The position numbers and the translations under genes are program-made. The notes under the pieces were generated by a model that was not told the DNA's origin, did not search any database, and saw nothing but the letters and a program-made list of their open reading frames with translations. From Limonium bicolor (taxonomy: Eukaryota > Streptophyta > Magnoliopsida > Caryophyllales > Plumbaginaceae): a DNA stretch of 64,000 nucleotides. Below are positions 10,627-23,123 of the stretch, in pieces. The stretch spans positions 283,937,533 through 284,001,532 of the forward strand of contig CM041778.1 of NCBI GenBank assembly GCA_023374045.1, read 5' to 3'. Position 1 is the first letter of the stretch. Each line of letters opens with the position of its first letter.

Positions 10627-13600
10627 TGAAATACCCCTAACATTTAAATAATTAAATAATTAAATAATGATAAATAAGTATTATTTAGGGGATTATTAAA
10701 CCTAAGAAAGTATATAAACACTTGGGCGTTAAAACGCACCTAAACTCCTTAAGGTCAAAAACGTGCGTTAAAGTCCGACCTTAAGCTAAACAAGTTATAT
10801 AAGCTATAAAACACATATGAAGTTAATCAAGGATCATTTTATGACCTTTAAAACACAAGTCCTCAGTTAGAACTGAGTAAAAATACAATATGCCCGGAGT
10901 TCCCTTAAGGCCTGAAAGTCCCGGAAATACCTTATAAAATAAAATAAAGCATTGCACTTCATTCTAAATGCACAATAACACTTTAATGAACATTTAAGAT
11001 GAAGTTATCAAGATAAATTCTTAGTTAAACAAAGTGCTCGGAGGTTCCCGATGAGGGCCCCATAAACCCCCGGGAGTGCCCCGGAGAGATACCGAAGTGG
11101 CACAAACTCCAGTATAAATTATTCTTAGAGTTCCTAACATCAATATTCAACATTCTAAAGAGAGTACTCGAGCTACTCTTTCAAAAATAAGCAAAGTGCT
11201 CGGGGAAATTTCTTAACGCTCCTTTTTGCCCCGGGAGTGTCCCGGTAGCCCGAAAATTGAGTTACGAGTTTATATAACCCCATATAACTCAATGTAACAC
11301 CTTAACATATTATTATTGACTATAAACATTGTCAATAAACACTTGGAACTCATAGCGACTAATTATTTTCCAAACAAATCCTTAAAGCACAAAAATGCAC
11401 CTTCGGGTGTCGCAAAAATGCGTTTTACGCAATTGCCTTGAAGTTTTTGAGGAGCCACGAGTTGATAATCTTAAAAGGGATAAATTGACCATCTAAATCA
11501 ATTAATGCCAGTACTAAATTCATAGTACAAGTGGGGGCGATTTTTGGGTTCAAAAAGGTACCTAAAATCAGCATTTTTACCTTAAAACTTTCATCTTGTA
11601 CCATCATATAAGTGTACCAAATAAATGCTGGAACCCATTACACATATTAGTGTGATCTTAGTACAATATAGTGTAACAAAAATCAAATTAAAAATCAGCC
11701 CCATATGACCTATAGGTTGGGCGCCATTTAGGGTATAATTAGACTAGATTTTTACAAAAATATTGTCTTATGGATAATGACTCACCTTGCACATGCCATA
11801 TTATATTGCGTCAAATAAACTCAGCCAAAAGAGGAGTCCCATTACCGTGTACCTACAAGAGGGAAAGCAAGAAGAGATTAGTTTATGTAAAAGCAAGAGA
11901 ATTAAATACAAGCTAGAATCTACTTTATACAAGTTGCAAGCAAACAAACAAACCTCCATGTCAAGCTTCATGTGCTGCCAATTTCAAGAGGGGAAAAACA
12001 AGGAATGATAGCTGTCAAATTGGTCAAGGGAGACAGCTACCTAACATGCATAAATCTAAGTCAAATACAAACAAAATCAATTGTCTTATACAACAATTGT
12101 GGACGATTTTTATGCAAGAAACAAGGCTTAATTTGCCTTATAAAATTCAATATAGAATACCTACCTACCTAGCCATGATATATTGTCTTCAATTATCAAA
12201 GAAATCAGTCTCCTATATACACATATAATACCGTAAGATACAAGAAGAACAAAGACAATTCAATGTAGAAAATTCAAAAGAGAACACCTACCTATATCTA
12301 CTCTTGTCTTCTTCTTTCAATTATCAAACAAGGACCTCTCTTTCCCATGTCAATCAGCCGAAAGTGTGTACAATAATGGGCAATTTATTGAGCCAATAAT
12401 GAAAGCAATAAACTAAGGAAAAGAATGCCTAATCAAATAAACAGTAAACAAAGCCAATCAAATTTTGAATTCTCTTTCCTTGCCTTATTCATACGTGAGT
12501 GTAGGCTTCATTCTTCCTTTGCCAACTCCTTGGCCGAATGAGTAAGCCCTCTTTCCTCTCTTTTCTTTCTTCATTTATTAGTTCATTCCTTAGAGCTTCT
12601 AAGCTCCATTAATGGTGTTTTAAGTTCTAACATCAATTCTATGTAAATTCCTAGTTAAATCTATTAAGTCTTGAAGCAAGAAATCATCCTAGCAAGCTTG
12701 CTATTTTCGCCAAGGTTAGATGTTCCAAGGAGGTTCCTAAATTCAACAACAACACAAGGAACAACAAGATCAAGTTAAGGTATATTTTCATGTTGAAAAT
12801 CCTAGCAAAATACCTAAGGTTATTACCGAAAATTTATGAACTTCTAAACCTATATTCTCTTCATTATTTCATGAAGGAAATTTAGATCTACAACCATCTC
12901 AAGGTCTACCGAAAATTCCTTGAAAATTCCTAAGGTAAACTCTTGTAAAACTACTCCAAATCTCATTTATAAATCCTTGTTAGAAGTCTAACAAATGGAT
13001 CTCCTAAATATTTATAAGGAGGCCGAAAGTTCCTCAAGAAAATACCTTTGGAGAAGCTTGGAGTTCAAGGAGAAATCAAGTACAAGAATTGTCTTGATTT
13101 AAGAGTAAGTTTATATAATTAAGGTTTATTAAGTTTAAGCTTGATTTAAGCTTCAAACTTTGGTATAAAAATTATGTATAACCTTTAGATAAATTAAGGC
13201 CGAAAATCATAGGTTATAATGTCAAGAAAATAATTTATAACATATAAGGTAAGATTATTACCTTAAGGTATAAAGTTGTGTCACAAATTAAATATGATAC
13301 ATGTACAATCAAACCGAATTGTCTAAGGATAATATATTCTATTTTGAGTTTATAATCATTCTAAGTCATTAGCATAATTTTTAGAAGTATTATATGGCTT
13401 ATATACATTTATAAGGATATATTATAAGGTTTAAATCAAGTTTTAAAAATTATATAGTAAGGTATTATTATGGCCGAGAATGAAATGTGTTAATTGATGA
13501 TTTTTGAAAGTATATAAGTATGTTAGCTTATATTATAAATTTTGGGAACATTAAAAATAGCTACAAGTATTCAAATGGCTAGTTTATAAAGTTATGTGGC

Positions 13601-16259
13601 TAAATTGTAAATTTTGAAAAGATTGGTGTGTTATTTATGATTGCCGAAAATTTAAGGAGCTGTTTGGTATAAATCTAATATAATATAAGGTAGGAATTAA
13701 TATTATGAATTTTGGTGAATTTAAATAAGTTTTTAAGTGTTAAAATAACAATTTATAAAGTTTTGGGACTATTTTGTAATTTATGGAAATTTTGGTGTGT
13801 AACCGAATTATAAATGAGTTTTATGGGTATATTAAAGTATTAATTGTGAAATTAAGTCTTGGTCAAAGTGTTGACCAAAAACTTTGGGTTAAAATGATTT
13901 ATGACATAAAATATTCAGTTTATAAAAGTTATGGGGTGAATATGTAATTTATAGAAATTATTATGTAAAACCGAATTGGACAAGGGGTGGAAATGTAATT
14001 TATAAAAGTATATGGGCCATTTCGGTTATTTAAGAAAATTAAATATTAAAACTATAGTTTATAAGTTAATATGTAACTTATATAAAGTTTTGAGGTTAAA
14101 TTGTAAATATAAGAGGATTACATGTTAAGACCGAAAAATAAATGTGGTCATTTGGTAATTTATAAAGACTAAAATATTTGTTTTGCAATTTCCGAAAATT
14201 AATGTGGATAATTAATGAATTATAAAAGTTATAAGGTCATTTGGCAGTTTATAAAAGTATAAGGGTTGTCTCGGTAATTAAGGAAATTAAATAATAAAAC
14301 TATGGTTTATAAGTTAATATGTAACTTACATAAAAATTTTGGGGTTAAAATGTAGTTATGGGAAATATATATGGAAACCGAAAATTTAAGGGATTATTTG
14401 GTAATTTATGAAGATTTGTATATCAAGTTTGTAGTTACTGAAATTTAATGTGAATATTTGGTAAATTAAAAGTTATGTGGATAATTGGTAAATTATAAAG
14501 TTATATGGATATTTGGCAAGTTATAAAAATTAATGGGTTCAAATTATGATTACCGAAATTGAAAAGGTTGGTTTTGTAATTTAATAAAGAAAGGAAGTAA
14601 AACTAGGTAATATATAAAATAATTGTGGTTATAATAAAGACAACCGAATTATATTGGTATATGGAATAAGAGAAATAATTATGGATATATAATTAAAGAG
14701 ATGAAGAAATATCATAATATGGGAATTCATTATCACATGTGGATACTACATAAAATAATGAACTAGTGAACTATCTAGAACCATGTTAAATAACAGAGGG
14801 AAATACAGAACGTACGAAATTATTATACAACGGGTATATAAACGCTACAGTGACAGTACTGTAATATTTAGTGAATAGTTATATTAATACTACCCGGTAT
14901 TGCTTGTAAATAAACAGCGTACGGGGAAGGACTGTTAAAGCGTGAATTGTCAAGCTAGCTGTTATCACGGTGAACGGTATGTTAATTGTGTGGTCTGAAT
15001 GTCCTAAGGATTTTCCTAAGGTCCAGATGTTATGTGTTTAATTGTTTAAGAGCTATATCTGTGTTTTTATGTATATGATATTGTACACTGTATTGCTCAA
15101 CATTGTTGCGTTATATTTTACGCGAACGTCTTATGACTGGAAGTTTATACATCTAAACTGGAACAAGACTAACTGACCTTTAGGTATTATGAAACCTAAC
15201 TGATGGTCAACTGTTATAGTCTTAACTAAAGGATTGGATATTGTATCACTAACTGAAGGGCTAATTTATTAAGAGAGGAATCCAGACTGTTTAGACTTTC
15301 TGGTTGCGCATCGTGATCACTACGAGAGACTTCAATGGGGAGTCACTCAAGGGAATCCATTGTCCACATTCGACGATGGCGGAGGGCACTGCCGTTGGTG
15401 CACAGGTTCGACCAGATCGGTCAATATATTATCCAGGGCCATAAGGTCAACTGGTAACGGTTCCATTGGAACCCAGGGGACTATCGTCCAATAATAAGTT
15501 ATTAAGGGTTGTCTTATCATGACGCCTGAGGTGGAATTTAATTGGAAAAGGTTAAGTGATTGGTTAAAGGATAAGGGCCAGGTGGTCAACTAACAAGTAC
15601 AGTTTAATACGCGTATCTTGTTGAATTACTGATGTGTGATTATTGGTTATTGTTATTGATATAAGGTTATTGGTTATTGCTATGGATTATTGATGTGTGG
15701 TTATTGGTGTTGTGTACTATTGTACATTGATGTTTACAGGTGAGTTGTATGTGATTGTTGAATGTTTACAGTTATTACTGTTGTTATTGTAAACCGGTAT
15801 TCTTGTAAAGAATCTAATATTAAATGGCTAAAACGACTTAAGGAATCTAGATGATTTAAGACTACATTTAGCATACCAGCATTTCGATTGCTGAGCCCTT
15901 CAATGGGCCAAACATTCCCGGTTATTGAAGAAGACTCAAGCCGGAGTGCGGGACACGGGGGTAGCAGTTGTGTTTTCAACAACACCTTTGGTTTTATTTG
16001 TATTGTATTAAGGAGGTTGTTGTATTCAGTTAGTTGCTCATTGAGTTGGATTTGGTTTGTAATAATTAGAGTGCTCAGTATCTGTTCATCACAGCGTGAG
16101 GAGTTGTATTGTTGGAAAGAGTAAGGATGCCTTGTTACTCACAAGGGTGAGTAGTGGCGTGTAACACCAAGGTAGATAGTTTTATTTTCCGCTGTGAATT
16201 GTTATTTATTATGCTACGACATGCGACGTTATTACAGGTTTAGGATTAGGGGTATTACA
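10627..16259. mobile_element. Probable very long solo LTR of a Ty3/gypsy-like element
   Basis: The left edge TGAAATACCCCTAA and the right edge TTAGGGGTATTACA form the inverted, TG...CA-ended termini often seen in plant gypsy LTRs. Flanking pentamers are TTATT on the left and CTATT on the right; a perfect CTATT also lies at 10611-10615. No gag, pol, PBS or PPT is seen between, and no second copy of the ends, so a solo LTR left by LTR-LTR recombination fits best. 10690-11280 holds CGGGAGTGCCCCGG-like motifs, and 13100-14700 holds many dispersed CCGAAAAT / GTAATTTATAAA motifs. At 5.6 kb it is long for a single LTR and may contain smaller insertions I cannot delimit. Short open frames in it look spurious. 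Confidence 0.45.
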
Positions 16260-16289
16260 CTATTCTATACTTTATATTGTTGTCAATGC

Positions 16290-16380
16290 TGATTCATTTT
16301 ACGTAAACCTAAGATTCACTTTTATAACTAATAATTCATTTTACTTAAACATAAGATTCACTTTACACTAACACATCACA
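16290..16380. repeat. Reverse-complement GATTCAC repeats
   Basis: Units such as AAACCTAAGATTCACTTTTA recur about three times. They are the reverse complement of the GTGAATC tract at 9843-10530, so the sequence interrupted by the 10627-16259 element carries inverted copies of one repeat. Confidence 0.55.
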
Positions 16381-16580
16381 ATGTAAACATAAAATTTTAA
16401 ATTTACTAAAATATATTCATGATACAACTTTGTTATATTTTTTTTGCACTTATATTTTATAAGTTATCACACTTTGAAAATTAAAATTTATTATTTTCAC
16501 CTAGCCAGTGTTCACATGTGAATTGGGCGCCCATAGTAATTCTTATGTATTATTTTGTTGTTCAAAATTTCCTTATAATT

Positions 16581-17148
16581 TTTTTTGAAAAGCAAGATAT
16601 ATATTATATTATATAAGAAGGGATACATGCAAGTGACACCATATAGGACATGTGTCAACTTCCCTAACCAGCAAGTTACATATGTCATTTCTAAAATAGA
16701 GTGTGCTAGATTGCCTCTTCCCCACCACGCTGACAGTGTGAACACACCATCACCATGGCTACCGCCATCGGCACCACCGTTGGTGCTAGCGGCACAACCG
16801 GCTTTTACGGGATTGTCTGCTACGCAGACTTCATTGACAGGCATCTGCTCCACGGAGCAAAGATTAGGCGCTTCGGCTCTAGCAACAACGTTGAAGATGG
16901 AAGCTGTGATTGTAAATCCCACCCAAAACCCACAAAATACAAAGAAACTAAAACACAAACTATACACAGCAAAAAACTCTCCTAACCGGAGAAGATAAGA
17001 AAGTAAACATAATTATTATTAAGCAAAAGAACGTCTAGAGACTAGATATTGAACTACTAAGTAAACCATGAGGACAAGGAAAAAGTAAAACAAGAAGAAG
17101 AGGAAAGAGGAGAAAGCTTTTCTCTCTCATGGACTACATGGTGTCGTC
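16581..17148 (-). mobile_element. 5'-truncated LINE insertion
   Basis: An 18-bp direct repeat starting CAAAATTTCCTTATAATT lies at 16563-16580 and 17149-17166. The insert begins on the left with a T run (poly-A on the minus strand). Before the tail it has an AT-rich TATAATATAATATA... CTTTTC segment like the 3' end of the LINE at 3699. These are marks of LINE-machinery insertion. The 568-bp insert carries only 3' sequence. The open frame at 16512-16967 (minus) runs out through the poly-A into flanking DNA and matches no LINE protein part I recognise, so I do not call it a gene. A retroposed host transcript is a weaker alternative. Confidence 0.75.
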
Positions 17149-17166
17149 CAAAATTTCCTTATAATT

Positions 17167-17676
17167 GTATGCACCATTAATAATATGGTAGTTTTGCATT
17201 TGTGGGAGAGTGAGGGGCGGAGACTTACTCTCTTCTTTACTTATTTTTTAACCAATTGATTACTTACACATGGAAAATGGCCACCTTGCCCAGGCTCTCC
17301 GCCGTGTTATTCAAAGCTTCAATGTTATAAATTATAATAGAATGGAATTACTCACTCTAATTGAAATTTATGTTAAATTATATAATATGGTTTTAGATTT
17401 ATTGTATTCGTCTATCTATTTTTTTTAACTTTTTTCCACACACAATAAATAATCACAGCTCCGCTGCGGTTTCTTCTCGGTCAAAAACCCTACCCCGATA
17501 AAATATATTGGAAAAAGCATTATACATTGTGGTATAAAACTTGTATTGTTCATATTTCTAAGTATTATGTCAAATATTTATTATATAAAAATTTTCATTT
17601 CTATACAGAGTTACTTAACATTTTTTACATTTTTCTACTATTTTCATTTTTATATTTTATTAGATTTTTTACAGAA
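17167..17676. other. AT-rich spacer, nothing recognised
   Basis: Low-GC DNA with no plausible gene, lying between the truncated LINE and the inverted-repeat element. Confidence 0.4.
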
Positions 17677-19043
17677 ATTTCATGAAATGTCACTATATTT
17701 TTACAAATACATGAAATGCCCAAAAATACAAGCAACAAATGTTACTATATTCTTGTAAAAGTTCATAAAATGCCACTATTCATTGACCAGAATGAAAAAA
17801 AAAAAAATTTCATTCTATTTAACAAGGTACTTTTAAAGTTCACTATATGCCACTTAGTGTTAAAAATTTACAAAAAAATTAAATACTATAAAAATTCAAA
17901 ATATTATAAAAAGAAGTATAACAAATTGAAAAACAAATAAAGAATTATTAAATACATGAAATAGTAATATAAAATCATATAGTACACATAGTTAATATCA
18001 ATTTTTCTATCAATTATACCAATTTAGTTACCATAAAATATACCAATTAATATCCATAATTTTTACCATGCATTTTTTAGATTGATTATTTTTCAGGATT
18101 TTAATTAATTATTCAAAATAAATTATTTTATATTTTTAACTAATTTTTTGCAACTTTAGTTTTTAAAATTTATATTCTATTATACATATAAATTTATATG
18201 ATAATATTTTTTGTTTCCTACCAAATATTACGTCATAAACTTATTTTAAAAAAAGAATACAAATTAAAAAATGTTAAATTTATGAAAATATTAGTTAAGA
18301 AATATAAATAATTTAATTTTTTTTATCATTTTTATATTATTTTGCAAATAATTTGGCATAATATTTTTTGTTTTTTTATTATTTACTATATATTATATCA
18401 TAAAGATATCTAAGTGAAAAAAATCTATTAGTTAAAAAACTTTGAAATAATTTATTTTGAATAAATAATTTAAATTGGTAGAAAAATAATTTAAAAAATG
18501 TATAATAAAAATTATAGTACTTAAGTGCTATAACTTAGTAGAAAAAATGATATAAATTATGTCTTAAAAATACTATATTCTTTTTTATGGTACTGAATGA
18601 TATAAAAAAATTTAAGAAACATTTACTTTTTTCAATATTTTATGATATTTAAATATATTTTTATTTTATTTTTCAAACTTTTATTAGTAAACTTAAAAAT
18701 TTATAAAGTTATTACATCTTATAGGTTAAGTATTGAAGTCAAACAACATGCACAAATAGTAAAAGAGACACTTATGACGAGACAGAGGTAGTAGTTATCA
18801 ATATTTTTATAGAATTTTGAAATTTTGTGAATTTTAGTGAATTTTTTAACACTTGGAGGTATATTGTGAACTTGAGAAGTACTTTGTTAACTAGTTGGAG
18901 TTTTTTTTTGCTTTTTTCTTTTTGGTCAATGATATAATGGCATTTCATGGACTTTCGCAAAAATATAGTGACATTTTTTTACTTTCTTTTTTTAGGGAGG
19001 CATTTTATGAATTTACAAAAAATATTATGGCATTTCATGAAAT
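17677..19043. mobile_element. Non-autonomous DNA transposon with long terminal inverted repeats
   Basis: Arms of roughly 230-240 bases face each other at 17677-17905 and 18801-19043. The outer ends read ATTTCATGAAATG on the left and CATTTCATGAAAT on the right. Further inside, TCATTGACCA, AACAA(G/A)GTACTT, GTTCAC and AGTGTTAAAAA occur in matching inverted order. The 0.9-kb middle is AT-rich and non-coding. Long-TIR elements of this size in plants are usually Mutator-like or MITE-type. No clear target duplication was found, so the superfamily is open. Each arm also repeats (C)ATGAAATGCC internally. Confidence 0.6.
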
Positions 19044-19636
19044 CTTCCTTTTTTTAATTATTATTGTTACATTATTGTAAGTGTTGGTTTGAAGGACGTT
19101 GTTAATTAAGAAACGATATGAGTGAAATATAATTAATTTCTCACATTTCCTTATTGACACATAAGTGTAGAATCCACAACGGTGTGGATACCTAACCCGT
19201 CCACATACGAAGAGTAAGACAACGTTAGGTTATTACTATAAAGTTGAAGCTTTTACCCATGCCAGCAGTGGCCCAAAATCAAACATTCACCCTAGTCCCC
19301 TCGCATATATTTCAGTTGCACCTATGAGCATTATCTATTCGGGAGGGAGTATCATCTTTAGTGTTCAATTTTCCAGCATAAGAAAGAAAATGTTACTACG
19401 ATGGCCCCGATGTAGCCAGAAGAAAGAAACTTTCAAGAGGAGGGGACACACCTGTTTCCTTCTCCCTTTATTTTCCTTTCTTAGTTTCTTTGTTCAGTTT
19501 CATCCTCCAAATCTCTCTTGAATATTGTCAACGCGTAGATCTCGGCAAGAGTTTCAAGTTGTGCACAATTTTTTGTACTTTTGATGTAAAGTGGCAAGTG
19601 GGTTTACCTCACTCCAGCCTCAGTCCACCTCCTCGC
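19044..19636. other. Host DNA left of the copia nest, no defined gene
   Basis: Contains pyrimidine-rich tracts (19455-19520) that could be an untranslated leader, but no supported coding exon. The copia element at 19637 inserted into it. Confidence 0.35.
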
Positions 19637-19770
19637 TGTTGGTTTATTTTTCCTAAGTTACCCCTCTTATGTTCTCTTATTAACTACTCTGTATCCCTAA
19701 GTATAAATATCTCCCCACTCTATACTCTGTAAACATCGATTCTCATTAATTCAATACAATGAGACCATCA
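19637..19770 (+). repeat. 5' LTR of the older copia element
   Basis: Starts TGTTGG and ends ATCA. It contains TATAAATATC at about 19701-19710 as a probable TATA box and matches 31757-31890. It is short even for copia. Confidence 0.9.
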
Positions 19771-19782
19771 TGGCATCATAGC
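19771..19782 (+). promoter_or_regulatory. Primer-binding site (initiator-Met tRNA type)
   Basis: TGGCATCATAGC directly abuts the 5' LTR and corresponds to the copia consensus TGGTATCAGAGC with two substitutions. Confidence 0.75.
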
Positions 19783-19893
19783 AGGTTGAACCCTCTCTTT
19801 CGTTAACATTCATACACTCGTTTGAATCAATCGATTGATACCTACAAACAAATCCCCATAAACATACAGACACTACAAGAAAAATCAAATTGA

Positions 19894-19991
19894 GCTACCA
19901 CTGTATATCAGTAGCTAAATCATCAGTTTTGGTAGCTAAACACAACAGGCTACTGCATTTTATGATTTAGCTACTGATATACAGTGGTAGC
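19894..19991. repeat. Perfect 29-bp hairpin in the CACTA subterminal region
   Basis: The 29 bases at 19894-19922 are the exact reverse complement of 19963-19991, separated by 40 bases. It starts 23 bases inside the CACTA terminus. Confidence 0.85.
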
Positions 19992-20111
19992 AAAGGTCCT
20001 AGTGACTAAATTAAAAATAGCTGCCATTTTGGAATGCGGTAGCCATTTCGCTTTGGACTCGCTACTACTTTTCCAATAGCTAGATATTGCTACCATTTTA
20101 GGATGTAGTAG

Positions 20112-21922
20112 TGCAGACGTTGTAAAGTGAGTGGTTAAACTGGTGTAAAAATAAAAGAAAAGAAATTAAAAACTCAAAATAAACGTCGGGCTGCAAACAA
20201 ATCCCGGTCGTAGTAGTATAGTGTAATGTAAGCGACCGGATGTCGAACCGTGGGACTAATATACATATAATAGTACCTAAGCGTGTCACAAGAGGGGGGA
20301 TTAATTGACTTGTATAATAAATAAAAAGAAAAGATAAAATAAACTAAGTTAATAGATAAATTAAACGGGACTCTGGTTCAGTTTAATATGATCAGATTAA
20401 TTATGCTATCTCTACTGGTTTAATTATAATTGTTTGGCAAAATTCCTCTTATTATCTTAAGGACTAAATCATAGCCTCAAAAGAGCTCGTTTACCTGAAA
20501 ATGCAAGGTTCTAATCAAGGTTCAAGCACAATACGTGTAAACGGACGGTTTAGATATGAGAAATTATTTATGCATCTGAAAATACTAACCTTTTAAATCA
20601 TAATAAGCTTTCTCCAAATTTACGGCTTAATTAACCTATCTATTTATCACCTGGTCTGATCAAAATAGACTTAGCAAGCAATTTAATAAACTCATGACAT
20701 TTATTAAAAAGGCGAGAGATAAGCTTTAAAACGTAACAACTATATTTAAATTAAACCAGTAAAAATATTGCATAATTAATACAAACACATAATAACCATT
20801 CACAGAGTATAAATATTCTAGCCTAACATATTAAATAGAATAACAGAAACAAGAGTAGTAGAAATCATCTGTAGTCACTCCTGTATTCGTTCTGCTATTT
20901 TGTATACGTAGGACTAGAGGTGAATATGGTGGAAAGTGAAATAAAAATGGAGAAGACGGGAGGAGAGAATTGAGATGAACGTGTGAAGTGTGGTGAAGTG
21001 GTACGGTGATGGATTGTATGGGTGGAGGATGTGTTTGATTTTACAGAAGGAACGTGTGTTTATATAGGAGAAAGGAAAATGAAGAGGAAGGAAGGAGAAG
21101 GAAGCACGCGTGCTAGTGGATGAATTATTGCAGCTCATTGATTGCAGACAGAGGTGGAGACAACGCGTGAGTGAATTAAGGTAGGCGCCGGACGGAGTAG
21201 ATGGATATGGCAGATGCGAGTTGGGCGAGTTGTAGACAGTCGGTGAAGGCAAGTTGCGGACGACGACGGGCGAACAAGATAAGCTCGCGTTAATTATTGG
21301 ACATTTATACGCGTCCGCTCTGGATGAGGCGGTTGCCTCTCTGCTTGTCCGCCTGTTTTTTAGGCGGTTGCATGTATTTGCATGTGTGTCTCACGTCCGC
21401 CTAATAATAGGCGGTTGCATCTCTAACACGTCCGCCTATAATGAGGCGGTAGCCTCTCTACCTTGTCCGCCAATATAGAGGCGGTTGTCTCTTGTCACAC
21501 CCGCTCTCTTGTCCGCCTGTTTTCTCGACGTCGCAGAGGCGGACACTTCTATCTCTCGCATCACTCACGTCCGCCTGCTTAGGGGCGGTTGCCCCTGTCT
21601 CTCGTCCGCCTAGGAACAAGCGGTTGCACTACTGCCTTGTCCGCGTTGTCAGCTTGACCGTGACCTATTTTCCTTCAAACTTTGACCGGCTCTAGATTCT
21701 TCGTTTGGTCCCCGTTTTCTGAGCCGTTTGCGTCTATGCGTTTGTCTCTTCGTCTACTTCACTCCCAGCTTGGTTTTCCTCATGTTAAACCAATAAATTT
21801 GTGAGATAAACAATAAAACATAAACTAGAGGAAAACTAACCGAAGTGGAGAAATGAGCAAGAAAAGTGTTAATATAATATATGAAATACACCTATAAATC
21901 ATGCTCATTTGGACACTTATCA
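20112..21922 (-). repeat. 3' LTR of the Athila-like element
   Basis: Pairs with 24290-26097. It contains the alternating GTCCGC / GGCGGT cluster (21300-21650) and a TATA-like sequence that has changed (TTTATATAGG, 21059-21068). Open frames in it (20914-21252 minus, 21254-21695 plus) are not supported as genes. Confidence 0.9.
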
Positions 21923-21935
21923 CACCCCCACACTT
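21923..21935 (-). promoter_or_regulatory. Polypurine tract of the Athila-like element
   Basis: On the minus strand AAGTGTGGGGGTG ends exactly where the 3' LTR starts (TGATAAGTG). It would prime plus-strand DNA synthesis. Related AAGTGTGGGGGA copies lie at about 22663-22674 and 22873-22884. Confidence 0.8.
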
Positions 21936-23123
21936 ATCATTTTGCTTGTCCTCAAGGAAAACCACGTACCCAAGTAAGTAAGGAATTCTCAATACTAACA
22001 AATATTATTATGAAGGGTAGGATAAACATGATCTTTAAACTTATTGAGGAGTGTGAAAAATTAACTGCTGGTGGCATAGGTGTGCTCAGGGTAAAAATAA
22101 AATATAGAGTTTCGGGGTATGATCCAGGGTACTTCAATGTTTCTTTTGGGTGACTCCGAGAACTTTTACCATGGCCAACTTCTCTCAAGAATGGGCATTG
22201 AGGAGAAAACAAAAGGAAAAATAGATCTATGCATTTGTTTCACTTTTGCATAAGGGATGAGAAAATGTAGGCATCACGCCTTTGTATTTAAGAACACTCA
22301 ACTCTCTTTGTTGGTTACCAATGGTGTCTCGCAAGTCCCTTTTTATTTTGTATTTTTCTTTCTCTGTTTTTTTAAACAGAAAAGCACCCCTTAGCAATCC
22401 CTAAGAGAGAAGACAGAAAGAAACCCTGAGCAATAAAATCCAACCATTTGCAGATTATTTGGTCACACCGCATATAAAATGCTCCTCAAAAGTAATCAAA
22501 ATTTTAAAATTTGTACCATTTATCCTACAATTCATAACAATATTTATTCTTAAAGAGAACAACCCACATATAAAGGGTCCACAATATTTGAATTGGACAA
22601 ACGCATGATAAGGAGAGAGATTAAACATTTAAGCACAAAATGTCACCGAAAAGGGCACACTCCCCCACACTTAAATTGAACAATGTCCTCATTGTTCACC
22701 AGAAAAACAAGGGAAGGTTTCAGAAGACCTTTTCGGTAAGTAGATAAAATAGAGATAACACAAAGATCACAAATAAACATTTAAGCATATAAACGCTCCT
22801 CTGCAGTTTTTATTTAAAATAAAAGCATAATTAAAGAACTGGTACTCCCCTGATATTATTTTTGCTAGTTGTTAAAGGAGTTCCCCCACACTTGAGCTTC
22901 AGCCTCAAGTAGCGTAGCTTGGTTGCAGTGTAGAAATGAAGGTGCACCTGCATAAGACACCAGAAGCAACCATACTACAAACAGAGTTAAAAGTTAGCAA
23001 AAATAAAATTTAAAGAGAACCTGAAAATTAAAAGAGCATAAAAGCAAATAAAATAAAAGTACACCCGGGTTGCCTCCCAGGAAGCTGCCCTTCTTTAACG
23101 TCTTTGGCTAGACGCCTGCTTCG

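Noticed and set aside
16512..16967. 151-codon minus-strand open frame
   Set aside because: It runs from the truncated LINE through its poly-A tail into flanking DNA and shows no known domain.
21254..21695. Plus-strand open frames in the Athila-like LTR (also 25667-25870)
   Set aside because: They arise from the alternating GTCCGC/GGCGGT motifs, on the strand opposite to transcription of the element.
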